A stretch of 64,000 nucleotides of DNA from a virus. The stretch covers positions 1 to 64,000 of the IMG/VR virus record IMGVR_UViG_3300030685_000003. One strand, 5' to 3'. Below, piece by piece: positions 1-7,254 of the stretch. The notes under the pieces were generated by a model that saw only the letters and a list, made by a program, of their open reading frames with translations, did no database searches and had not been told where the DNA came from. Every line of letters begins with the position of its first letter. Position 1 is the stretch's first letter. Position numbers and translations under genes: made by a program.

Positions 1-305
1 TCATCTAGTCAGTTTCATAATTCTACATCGTATTGAGTTTCAATCCATCGACATACTCTTCCATAGAGTAAATCGTGTCAGGTACTTTTTCATCATATAT
101 TCCAAGGAGTACAGATATATATTTTATCCATAGACGATTCTATCACTGAATATTCATATCATCAATCTACATCATCGTTTTTATGTTTATTGGTTATAAT
201 TCATTTCAGATTATCCCATTGGTCCCTAAATTCACATCCAAAAGAGAGTTCCATATCAATTACACCTGCATCTCTTAATTTCTGTAGTTTTCCTTCATAG
301 GTCAT
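1..305 (-). CDS. hypothetical protein, C-terminus cut by window edge
   Basis: Open frame of about 101 residues starting MTYEGKLQKLRDAGV and running off the left edge. Several glycines are TGA. It is soluble and acidic/polar, with the segment IYICTPWNIGGKSTGHD near the middle. I recognise no family. It is the last visible gene of a leftward run of small genes, 26 bp downstream of the next gene. Confidence 0.6.
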
Positions 306-331
306 TACTTAGTATCTGTAGGATATAAAAT

Positions 332-547
332 TTAATCTCAGAGTTTTACTTCTCAGAATTTCTTTGTTTTTCATTCTCGTTGTGCATCAGTGAGAAAATA
401 GAATTCTCCTCAACCGTCTACAAGTGTGGTATCTAATTCTCTATGGATTTTATTTCCTCCTGTAGTAGCTATTGTTATAATAACTTCTGCATCTGAGAAA
501 AATTCCATATCATTGTCAATAATTTCTTTTAGTTCAAATAGTTTCAT
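332..547 (-). CDS. hypothetical protein, 71 aa
   Basis: Starts MKLFELKEIIDND and ends GEVKLGD. Four glycines are TGA, including one in a GGG stretch in the middle. Soluble and acidic, with no recognised domain. It sits 10 bp downstream of a small membrane protein gene in the same direction. Confidence 0.6.
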
Positions 548-557
548 AGGTGGTGGT

Positions 558-794
558 TTACTTAGAGGATAAATATTCTGAGCAATTGTTTATTTCTATT
601 CATCATACAATTTTTTCTTCATATCAACAACTTTTACAATCTTTAATAATAGCTTTACAATTATGAACAAAACACGTTTTATAATTTTGTGGATAACAAT
701 CTGTTATAAAATTATTCCAGAATATAATGTAATATACTACTCAACACATAAATATACAAGATGAATAGAATATATATAGTCGATTTATTTTCAT
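558..794 (-). CDS. small membrane protein with Cys-rich tail, 78 aa
   Basis: Read as MKINRLYIFYSSCIF with an N-terminal hydrophobic segment (about residues 6-27), then a polar tail with about five further cysteines, ending CSEYLSSK. The pattern suggests a membrane-anchored or exported protein with disulphides or metal binding. Only TGA-as-Gly keeps it open. No family recognised. The start lies 4 bp after the stop of the neighbouring gene, so it is probably cotranscribed. Confidence 0.55.
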
Positions 795-798
795 AATA

Positions 799-1302
799 TT
801 ATTTATATATTAAATGTTTTTCTAATACATATTTCATTCATTCTTTGAATTTATCTATGTTTGATAGTTCCCAATTATAAAATAAGAATACAAAATCTTC
901 CATCATCAACTCCACAAGATTATCCTCGCTAGGAGATTCCTGTACTTCGTTCTGTTGGGGTTCTACTTCATGTATTTTTATTGGTTCTCTTTTACTCCAT
1001 ACTCAAGGTGTTGGTACTTCTGAATAGATATAGTTTATTTTCTCTCCCAATAATCCTTTCTCGATTGCTTCTTTGTAACTGATTACGGTGTATCCTTGTT
1101 GTATATAAGATGGTATATCATCACAATGTACTACATTTTGTTTAGTTATATCGAATATCATATATGGTTCTTCTCGATTATATTCCTCTCTTATTAGAGA
1201 TTCTGGTCATTCTCGATGTCATCATATAGAATCCCAATATAACATAAGTAATCTCACATCTTCATTATCTTTGCATCTAATGGCATATTTTTGTTGGTGC
1301 AT
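799..1302 (-). CDS. hypothetical protein, 167 aa
   Basis: Starts MHQQKYAIRCKDNEDV. The first half is globular, with YPHRE-type polar segments and a consecutive TGA-TGA glycine pair near residue 26. The second half has a Pro/Glu/Gln-rich linker (about residues 108-125) and an acidic helical C-terminus. No family recognised. The start is preferred because it lies 2 bp after the upstream small membrane protein's stop. Confidence 0.6.
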
Positions 1303-1304
1303 CT

Positions 1305-1510
1305 TTAGTTGTGGATTACACGGATATAAAAGATTCGAGGACAAATATAAATAAGAAATCAGAGAACTATTGTTTGAATCATTACACAAGCTAGTGCCAT
1401 TAAGAATCAAGCAAATCACCCTCATCATCGTCTTGTAATATATCATCGCTTTCAGAAGTCCTGTATAATTAAATCTCCTGTAGCATTTATTTTCTTGCTT
1501 GTTGTTTCCA
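1305..1510 (-). CDS. small membrane protein, 67 aa
   Basis: Starts METTSKKINATGDLI. Residues about 28-58 form one long hydrophobic stretch (GFLMALACVMIQTIVLGF and onward), so a single membrane helix or hairpin is likely. The frame contains several TGA glycines, including a cluster before the helix. No family recognised. Confidence 0.6.
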
Positions 1511-1521
1511 TCTAAAGGTTA

Positions 1522-1620
1522 TTAGAGAATAAATAAATTAAGATATTCATTATATGTTTGTATATATCGTTTGTGCTCTTGTTCTTCTCTGTATAGATAT
1601 TCCTGTTTAGTCGTTTCCAT
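1522..1620 (-). CDS. very small hypothetical protein, 32 aa
   Basis: METTKQEYLYREEQEHKRYI is a highly charged helical peptide. Its first residues resemble the next gene's METTSKK start. It overlaps the end of the upstream frame by 14 bp. Too short to classify; coding status rests on spacing and the ATG only. Confidence 0.4.
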   Translation of the reverse strand: METTKQEYLYREEQEHKRYIQTYNEYLNLFIL

Positions 1621-1866
1621 CTGTGGGGATGTTATCAGATAAACCTTTTTCATAGACATCATAATTTTCTAGGGACTGGATCATCATTTTAAGACCCAGT
1701 CTCCATCCTTGTACGAATGCTCAATGGAGCATAAATAGGGCGTCTTTCTCCTTCTTAAAGAAGGCTAGTTCTTTTTGGTGGGAATGGCTTTCTTTAGATA
1801 TTCTTCGAAAGATTGGTTCATGTCTTCTTCAGTTCATTGCATTACTAGGGTGTCTACTTTTTTCAT
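1607..1866 (-). CDS. small protein, possibly made by -1 frameshifting (33 + 41 or more codons)
   Basis: The ATG at 1864-1866 opens a 33-residue frame (MKKVDTLVMQGTEED...AIPTKKN) that ends at TAG 1765-1767. In the -1 frame the sense continues at once as ELAFFKKEKDALF...NIPTDGND, ending at TAA 1607-1609. The junction reads C AAA AAG AAC TAG, a slippery-type A-run, followed by a hairpin CCTTC-TTTAA-GAAGG. The joined protein reads as one coherent charged helical protein of about 85 residues. Alternatives: the second frame starts at its own ATG (1730-1732), or this is an indel. Confidence 0.4.
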
Positions 1867-2105
1867 AGATTATTGTTAACAACTAAATACTTATCGTGAA
1901 GTTCCTTACAAATACCGTGGAATTCTGCCGATCATTCTCAGCAAGAACTATAATGGATATAGGCCGTTCTAAGACGGCTTGCCTCATTTTCAGTTAGAAG
2001 TGGATATAGCTTTTTGAGATATCCCTCACCACGTTCTGCTGTCTGTCGGGCACAACATTTATTCCTGACTATCTCCAAGAGAATTAGAACTCTATTTTGG
2101 ATCAT
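1854..2105 (-). CDS. hypothetical protein, 83 aa
   Basis: Starts MIQNRVLILLEIVRNKCCA. Mostly helical and basic in the first half, with two TGA glycines near GEGSAEFHG. Overlaps both neighbours by 12-14 bp, typical of a tightly packed phage operon. No family recognised. Confidence 0.55.
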
Positions 2106-2319
2106 TGTCTTTATTATGAATAAAATCTAGTTCTTTTTTTAGAAGTCTATAATACTTACTTTTGGAAATCTTCTTTGCATATCTATTTGTCCAGCATCTA
2201 CAAAAAGAGCATCCACTAGGAGTGAATTTTACATATGATCAATAATTCGATGGACAGCGGAGATGGTCTGTTAGATTACGATTACAGTCAATAACCTCTT
2301 GATAGTACTGTTTTGTCAT
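2092..2319 (-). CDS. small Cys-rich protein, 75 aa, possible zinc binder
   Basis: Starts MTKQYYQEVIDCNRN. Cysteines at C12, C22, C37, C40 and C42 (HLRC ... GCSFCRCW), followed by a lysine-rich helix, suggest a zinc-binding fold such as a small nucleic-acid-binding protein. The ATG overlaps the preceding TAA. No confident family. Confidence 0.55.
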
Positions 2320-2585
2320 TATCGTAAGTCTTCAGAATATAAATCTTGATCTTTCCTATCTCGTTGGGTTTTCGCTAATTGTCAATTAGCCTTGGCTAAT
2401 TCAAATGCTTCTTGTCTGTTGATGTATCTGAATTCGTTTGTCCAAAATCCGCTTGTTATAACTCAATTAGGAACATTTTTTGGCTCTCCATAGATTCATT
2501 TTAGGCTAGCATAACAGTCTCAATGACGTTTTCAAACGATAATCACTCAATGTAGGTTTATGGCTGCTGATATTATTCTTTCCAT
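2319..2585 (-). CDS. conserved phage hypothetical protein, 88 aa
   Basis: Starts MERIISAAINLHGVIIVGKRH and contains GVITSGFWTNEFRYINRQEA, then AFELAKANGQ. This layout (basic strand, 'G.ITS.G.F..R.EA..LA...GQ') recurs in phage-encoded proteins of unknown function, as far as I recall; that is memory, not a search. Six or so glycines are TGA. TAA/ATG overlap with the next gene shows translational coupling. Confidence 0.6.
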
Positions 2586-2593
2586 GTTAGATA

Positions 2594-3313
2594 CTATCAT
2601 GTAAATATTTGACTTCTTATACTATTGACTACATATTTTTCTATATCATTGTATGTAGCACATTTATCTACATTATCCCATAGACCTTCTATTTTCTCTC
2701 ATTTAAATTTATGATATTTTAATAAACTTTCTGTAAAACTTATTTTAGCTTCTTTATCTGGATTATTAAGCTCATGTACTATATCAAATCTTCTCATAAC
2801 CGCAGGATCTAATTTGGTCCCCATATTAGTAGCACCAATAAGTATTACATCACTTGACAAATTATCCAATCATATAATAAACTGATTGGTTACTCTATCA
2901 TTCTCAGTTGTTGCCGATTGATCATTAGATCAATTTCTCTTAAGGCAGAACGTATCGAGCTCATCGAAGAAAATGACGCATCTACCAGAGATTCACTTAA
3001 AGATTGCCTCTATGTTGTTTGAACTTAATCACATCTTTGCTGTAATGATAGATCAAGTACGAACAATATAGGTGGGTATTCATAGTTTAAATCATATGTG
3101 TTTAGCTATTGTAGTCTTCCCATTTCATGGAGCTCATATAAATAGCAGTTTATTGCGTATTCATATATTATGTTTTTTTAACTTAGCTTGGTGTGCAATA
3201 TCTAGATTGAGTTGGTCAATAAGCTCATTAGACTTTTCATCCAAAAATATATGGTTATCTTTTCATGAACTTTCATAAAGTAACTCTTGTAATTGCTGAG
3301 ATAAGAAGAACAT
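2594..3313 (-). CDS. AAA+ ATPase
   Basis: 239 residues. Walker A GAPGNGKTT (about residue 60), Walker B VIFFDELD (about 113-120), sensor-1 GATN, and arginine finger MRRFD follow in the canonical AAA+ order. Two of the three Walker A glycines are written TGA, so the motif exists only under the Gly code. The fold resembles FtsH/spastin-type or small phage AAA proteins. It probably remodels a protein or nucleoprotein partner; the partner is unknown. The DUF2828 and Ter genes lie further upstream in the same leftward block. Confidence 0.85.
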
Positions 3314-3340
3314 AGTGATATATACAATATAAAGAATTTG

Positions 3341-3408
3341 GCAGGTAGACAGGACTTGCACCTATATGGCCTCGCAATGGGCATGTTACTAATTACACCA
3401 CTACCTGC
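3341..3408 (-). tRNA. tRNA-like gene, anticodon tentatively TGC
   Basis: 68 nt. Perfect 8 bp terminal stem (GCAGGTAG/CTACCTGC), a 4 bp D-arm, and a T-arm with 7 nt loop TGCAAGT. The best anticodon arm gives loop ATTGCGA, i.e. anticodon TGC, but with one stem mismatch and almost no variable loop. A better tRNA-Ala(TGC) lies at 6776-6848, so identity here is doubtful. May be decayed or an unusual compact tRNA. Confidence 0.5.
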
Positions 3409-3416
3409 ATATTATA

Positions 3417-3470
3417 ATCCACCAACAGAGGATATACCAATATTGCCATAAAGATAGCTTATTGGTGGAT
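3417..3470 (-). other. hairpin between two tRNA genes
   Basis: A 9 bp inverted repeat ATCCACCAA/TTGGTGGAT flanks about 36 nt between the two tRNA-like genes. It could be a processing stem or a small RNA. No terminator T-run follows. Confidence 0.3.
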
Positions 3471-3474
3471 ATTT

Positions 3475-3599
3475 TGGATAGGGGGAGATTCGAACTCCCG
3501 AGCCACCGCAGGGAAGCGGTCGCATATCTCATATAGTCTTATCTCGAGATTATTATCTATACCCCTTTTACTAGCTCTGCCTCCTGAGCTTTCCTATCC
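3475..3599 (-). tRNA. tRNA-like gene with ~50 nt insertion after the D-arm
   Basis: 125 nt. Perfect 7 bp acceptor (GGATAGG/CCTATCC), D-arm with AGCT/AGCT stem, and a perfect T-arm GGGAG-TTCGAAT-CTCCC. Between D-arm and T-arm are about 50 extra nt containing a palindrome ATCTCGAGAT inside a TATAG/CTATA stem, then a hairpin ACCGC-TTCCCT-GCGGT. That last hairpin is either an anticodon arm (TCC/CCC) with a 6 nt loop or a class II variable arm. Identity unresolved; the discriminator is A. The extra segment looks like an intron or expanded arm. Confidence 0.55.
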
Positions 3600-3636
3600 A
3601 TAATGCCAGATAACACTCTGGCGGGAAATAGTATTA

Positions 3637-3984
3637 TTATAGAACTTTTCACGTTAATAGTGGCTCAGAGATGAAATCATTTTTCTTATCTCGATCTCAC
3701 TTACTATCTTGGCATACATGGTCTCAGATACCTACGAATGTGGTAACAACGAATGTCTTAACTCCTGATGCCATTCTAGCATATCAGAATGTTTTGTCTC
3801 ATTGATATTGTGCTGAGATCGTATTCCCCGTTGTCACTACACCACATTCCTTCATTTCCGGTGCGAATAGATTATTTTTCAAGATGTAACACGCAGCAAA
3901 TAATATTACTATAAGGATTCCTACTCCAATTTTTATAATCTTATTGTCGGATTTCTCCTCTTTCTCTAATTCTGACTTAGTCAT
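3637..3984 (-). CDS. single-pass membrane protein, 115 aa
   Basis: Starts MTKSELEKEEKSDNK, a charged cytoplasmic head, then one hydrophobic helix (about 19-36, IGVGILIVILFAACYIL), then about 80 extracytoplasmic residues with two cysteines. Four TGA glycines fall after the helix. Likely an anchored envelope protein; no family recognised. Confidence 0.6.
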
Positions 3985-4002
3985 GAATATAATGGTAACA
4001 AA

Positions 4003-4878
4003 TTAAAATGTTTTTCATGATTGATTGACGTCAAATACGAACAACCCGTTATCTCTCCACATTTGTACTACTTGCGGGCGATCATCGAAGACAAACACTA
4101 CGTTGTACTTATCTTTGATATGTTTATCGTAGATCTCTTGCTTGACGATGCTATCTTTTCTCGTATCATCAGTCGCTCTCATATAGAGTTGATCGAATAC
4201 TATATCATTATCTTCAAGCCATCTCATTGTTTCTTCTCTACAATAATCCATACGCCCAGTAGTTATGATGATCTCTATCTTACATCCGTTTCTGAACGCA
4301 GCACTATAGAATGCGGCTAGAACTCATGATGTCTCATCTATACAGATATCTACTCAGCATTTAGCGAAATCATAGATGTCTCTATCTCACTTCTCGGATA
4401 ATGTTCAGTCGATATCGCATATAATACAGAGTGGGAGATCTGGACTATGTGGTCTTCTAATAAACGGTTTGTATAGATATTTATTGTACATCTCCATAAT
4501 TACCTTCTTACCTACGGGATTCTCTCTCTTGGAGTCTCTTTCGATACATTCATCTACCGGAGTGTCGAAGAATTTTACTTCGAACTCAGCACTATGAGTC
4601 TTTGCTATATCTCTTAGTACTAATTCATGCTCAGGAGAAAAGTTTGTATCGTCAACTATTGCTGTATATCAATCATAAAGAGTCATATGTACCATATGAT
4701 TTCTAGCCTCTATAACAAATTTCTCATTTGCTTTCGATCGACGTCAAACATCAACCATAGCTCTTAAGTCATCCTTGTTTATACGTTTATACTTACCAGG
4801 ACTTTTCAATACCAATTCCTTGGCATAAGTGCTCTTACCACTCGCTGGCAATCCTTTGAGCATGAGTATTTTCTTCAT
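4003..4878 (-). CDS. pnkP: polynucleotide 5'-kinase / 3'-phosphatase (T4 Pnkp type)
   Basis: 291 residues, close to T4 Pnk (301). The N-terminal kinase domain has P-loop GLPASGKST (residues 9-17), a DD pair and the TNFSPEH region. The C-terminal HAD phosphatase domain has DIDGT (about residue 170), a TTGR motif and FVFDDRP near the end. It phosphorylates 5'-OH ends and removes 3' or 2',3'-cyclic phosphates so cut RNA can be sealed. The RNA ligase gene lies directly upstream with a 1 bp gap, so the two form a healing-and-sealing pair, as T4 Pnk and Rnl1 do for cleaved tRNA. The catalytic DxDGT glycine is TGA. Confidence 0.93.
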
Positions 4879-4879
4879 C

Positions 4880-6130
4880 TTATGATTGGGTTGATTCTAA
4901 ATCCTCAACTCCTAGGTCAAGGTCTGCCGATTCTTTACCTAAAAAGATAGGACTCTTAGCTTTAGTTACAAATGGTTGGATTCAATCTCTACGAACAACA
5001 ACTCATTCATCACATGGTGACTTATCACATAATGGTACAGCGTGTTTGTGTGTAGGAAAATAAGTTATATCAATCCAATCCTCAGCAACAAAGTCTTTAT
5101 GATATCATTCCCACATCAATGGAACAATATTAAATCAATTCATAGTACAGAATGCCTCCATATTATCATATGTAAGATCACAAGAGATCCCATCCTCATT
5201 GACAATAGCTATTCTATACACATACATAGCCATTTGGCCCTGTGGTAAGTTATAGGTATAGTCTTTTTGGATTTGTTTGTCTCCATCCCATCAGATTATT
5301 TCTCCATAGATGATCCAGTTCTTTGGGATTCTATCTTTATATTCAGCTAGTACCTTGTTCCATAGATCAGAGGCATAGTACCCAGAGTGTTCCTTGTCTA
5401 CCTTAGCATCTTTAACTACCCTTCTAGATCCAGCTATGTAGTCATATTCGTATTCATCTATAGCGATCCCGAATTTTTTGAGAATATTCTCTATGAAGTT
5501 TGTAGCTCTTCTAACTTTGATATGCCCAAATCTACCAGATGTCCCATGTAATTTTTGGGTAGCGGTGACCATATCACCATCTTTATAGAAATGTTTATTT
5601 CTCCAGTAGTTCTCAGTGTCGAGATGTTCTGGGAAAGTTTTGGCATCAACTCTAGTGAATACCTTGTTTTTACCACCAACTCTATTCTCTCTAGATCATT
5701 TTACCGCAATTTCATATTTCTTACAGATCTCAACCCCATCAATGGCGTTAAAAGTGTCTCATAATTGCAGTTCTCATTGGACTAGGGATGATAAAGAGCT
5801 CACTGGCATAAGTAATGCTGAGGAAATATGCCCTCTCAATTTTACGGTCTTGATTCTTCTTTTCTCTTCGATATATCCTGGCTTCGCTTCTATGTCAGAA
5901 TTGAGCTCTGGTTTTCTGTAGAGGTTGTTATTCTTACAGTAGTCCTCAGATAGTTGACATTCAGCAGTGAATAGGATATATAGTGCTTGTAGATCTATAT
6001 CTTTAGACACTATAGCTTGGTATCCGAAGAACGGAACGGCTCTAAGATTATCGCATCATACGAGATCAAGTAGTGCTCAGATTTTTACTACGGTTGCACA
6101 GTAATTATTATCGTGGATTTCTAATTTCAT
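4880..6130 (-). CDS. ATP-dependent RNA ligase (DRB0094/Rnl5-like)
   Basis: 416 residues. Nucleotidyltransferase motif I is KLHGT (about residue 206), motif IV is DEGVVVR (about 373) and motif V includes TKAKS. An N-terminal domain of about 180 residues with RGHISSALLMPVS precedes the ligase core, as in the Deinococcus-type RNA ligase with an N-terminal OB fold. It seals 3'-OH/5'-phosphate nicks or breaks in RNA. It is cotranscribed with Pnkp and sits next to the tRNA cluster, so tRNA repair or processing of the unusual tRNA-like RNAs here is a plausible job (inference). Confidence 0.88.
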
Positions 6131-6196
6131 GATTGCTTTCTATAAAAATAAAATTATTCATCATTATGATAAGCTATGTTATAAATTGGGGAGTAC

Positions 6197-6330
6197 AAAT
6201 ATATTATTGTTGCCATGTGCAGTGACTTAGATGGGTATACTTTTACCCGGAATGGATACCGGAACCTATGCCCTGCCCAAATCCATTGAGATAGGTATTC
6301 AGTAATACTCATAGCAACAATAATATATTT
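6197..6330 (-). ncRNA. unassigned structured RNA closed by a 17 bp stem
   Basis: Perfect 17 bp inverted repeat (6197-6213 and 6314-6330) enclosing about 100 nt with further small palindromes (GGTAT/ATACC, CCGG/CCGG, GTGCAGTG region). It lies 6 bp downstream of the tRNA-Ser end on the leftward transcript and 66 bp upstream of the RNA ligase. Could be a stable RNA, leader or attenuator. No family recognised and no ORF explains it. Confidence 0.45.
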
Positions 6331-6336
6331 ACAATC

Positions 6337-6418
6337 GGAAGATCAAGGATTTGAACCTTGGAGACCTTTCAGTCTTACCGATTAGCAATCGGCTGCATTA
6401 CCGCTCTGCCAATCTTCC
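6337..6418 (-). tRNA. tRNA-Ser(GCT)
   Basis: 82 nt with acceptor GGAAGAT/ATCTTCC, anticodon loop TTGCTAA (anticodon GCT) on a CCGA/TCGG-type stem, a long class II variable arm, and T-arm with loop TTCAAAT. All serine hallmarks are visible. Confidence 0.9.
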
Positions 6419-6547
6419 TTATAGGTAATCTTTAGTAAATTTTTTGAGCCATTGTCTGAATGCTTTCTTAAACGAGATGTGCTTGATCTCTTTCTTAGAT
6501 AACCATCAGACTCACATACTTTTGATCTTTCTCGTAATCTTCATCAT
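6419..6547 (-). CDS. small basic protein, 42 aa
   Basis: MMKITRKIKSMGVGWLSKK continues to a Lys/Arg-rich amphipathic C-terminus (FRQWLKKFTKDYL). It stops exactly at the tRNA-Ser 5' end. Two glycines are TGA. Could be a nucleic-acid-binding or membrane-active peptide; coding is supported by composition and fit between two tRNAs. Confidence 0.45.
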
Positions 6548-6610
6548 ACAATGGTTAAGAATAAACATTGAAAACAGTCCCTCTGTGGCAGATGAAACCA
6601 GACAAATGAC

Positions 6611-6691
6611 TGGGTTAGATAGGATTCGAACCTACAAGCCGGTAAAGGACTCCGTCTACAGCGGAGCGGACCACCATTGCCCAACTAACCC
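6611..6691 (-). tRNA. tRNA-Tyr(GTA)
   Basis: 81 nt. Acceptor GGGTTAG/CTAACCC, 5 bp anticodon stem CTCCG/CGGAG with loop CTGTAGA (anticodon GTA), long variable arm as usual in bacterial tRNA-Tyr, T-loop TTCGAAT. Confidence 0.92.
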
Positions 6692-6695
6692 ATGG

Positions 6696-6766
6696 AGCGA
6701 TATATGGGACTTCAACCCATGATGCCTGGTTGGAAGCCAGACGTGTTAGCGCTACACTAATACCGC
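6696..6766 (-). tRNA. tRNA-Gly(TCC)
   Basis: Acceptor GCGGTAT/ATATCGC with one G-U pair, anticodon loop CTTCCAA on a TCTGG/CCAGG stem, T-loop TTGAAGT, discriminator U as in bacterial tRNA-Gly. Serves ordinary GGA/GGG codons. Confidence 0.92.
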
Positions 6767-6775
6767 ATATTATCT

Positions 6776-6848
6776 TGGAGAATGAGGGAATCGAACCCTC
6801 TCCTTCTCGGTGCAAGCGAGATGTGCTAGCCATTGCCACTAACCCCCC
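6776..6848 (-). tRNA. tRNA-Ala(TGC)
   Basis: Anticodon loop CTTGCAC on a TCTCG/CGAGA stem. The acceptor GGGGGGT/ATTCTCC includes a G3-U70 wobble, the alanine identity element. T-arm GAGGG-TTCGATT-CCCTC and D-arm are canonical. Confidence 0.92.
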
Positions 6849-6852
6849 ATAT

Positions 6853-6926
6853 CGCATCCCCTAGGATTCGAACCTAGAACCCACGACTTAACAGGCCGTT
6901 GCTCTAACCATTAAAGCTAGGGATGC
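6853..6926 (-). tRNA. tRNA-Asn(GTT)
   Basis: Acceptor GCATCCC/GGGATGC, anticodon stem ACGGC/GTCGT with loop CTGTTAA, T-arm CTAGG-TTCGAAT-CCTAG, discriminator G. Fully canonical. Confidence 0.93.
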
Positions 6927-6928
6927 AT

Positions 6929-6993
6929 AGTCACAGGCGAGGATCGAACTCGCGTACGCGGATTTGAAGTCCACACCACTGACCAACTGTGAT
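6929..6993 (-). tRNA. UGA-decoding tRNA (anticodon UCA), probably tRNA-Gly
   Basis: Anticodon stem GTGGA/TCCGC (5 bp) with loop CTTCAAA gives anticodon TCA, which reads UGA. T-arm GCGAG-TTCGATC-CTCGC is perfect, and discriminator U fits bacterial glycine tRNA. Between acceptor and anticodon stem only about 12 nt remain, with no evident D-stem, and position 1-72 is an A-C mismatch, leaving 6 acceptor pairs. Given GroEL evidence that UGA is Gly, this most likely inserts glycine. A tRNA-Sec is excluded by the short arms. Confidence 0.8.
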
Positions 6994-7006
6994 ACTGCGA
7001 CATACT

Positions 7007-7077
7007 CATACTATCTAGGAATCGGACCTAGTCCTAGGACTTTGGAGATCCCTGTGCTACCAGTACACCAATAGTAT
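7007..7077 (-). tRNA. tRNA-Trp(CCA)
   Basis: Acceptor ATACTAT/ATAGTAT, anticodon stem GGGAT/GTCCT with loop CTCCAAA (anticodon CCA), T-loop TCCGATT, discriminator G. Its CCA anticodon shows Trp is read only from UGG, which supports UGA being Gly. Confidence 0.92.
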
Positions 7078-7082
7078 ATAAT

Positions 7083-7153
7083 CTCAGAGCCGAAGAATCG
7101 AACTTCTGTCCCCTGCTTCAAAGGCAGGTGTCATGCCACTAGACCATCTCTGA
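7083..7153 (-). tRNA. tRNA-Gln(TTG)
   Basis: Anticodon stem CCTGC/GCAGG with loop CTTTGAA (anticodon TTG), discriminator G, acceptor TCAGAG/CTCTGA plus a mismatch at 7-66, T-loop TTCGATT with an imperfect stem. First tRNA downstream of the DUF2828 gene. Confidence 0.85.
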
Positions 7154-7254
7154 ATATTGAGGTTTCGTGTACCTAACAGAAACCCCTAAAGAATAGCATA
7201 CAGCTTAGCCCACCGTATGAGAGACGTCGATAATCAACTAGACAGGGATAGCAT
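7154..7254 (-). other. intergenic spacer with hairpin
   Basis: Between the DUF2828 stop and tRNA-Gln is a strong hairpin, GGGGTTTC ... GAAACCTC, with a 12 nt loop (about 7158-7187). No T-run follows, so RNA processing or stability rather than simple termination is likely. Confidence 0.35.

Noticed and set aside
6929-6993. Selenocysteine tRNA because of the UCA anticodon
   Set aside because: No long variable arm or extended acceptor/D-stem, and TGA is frequent sense in all genes at glycine positions.
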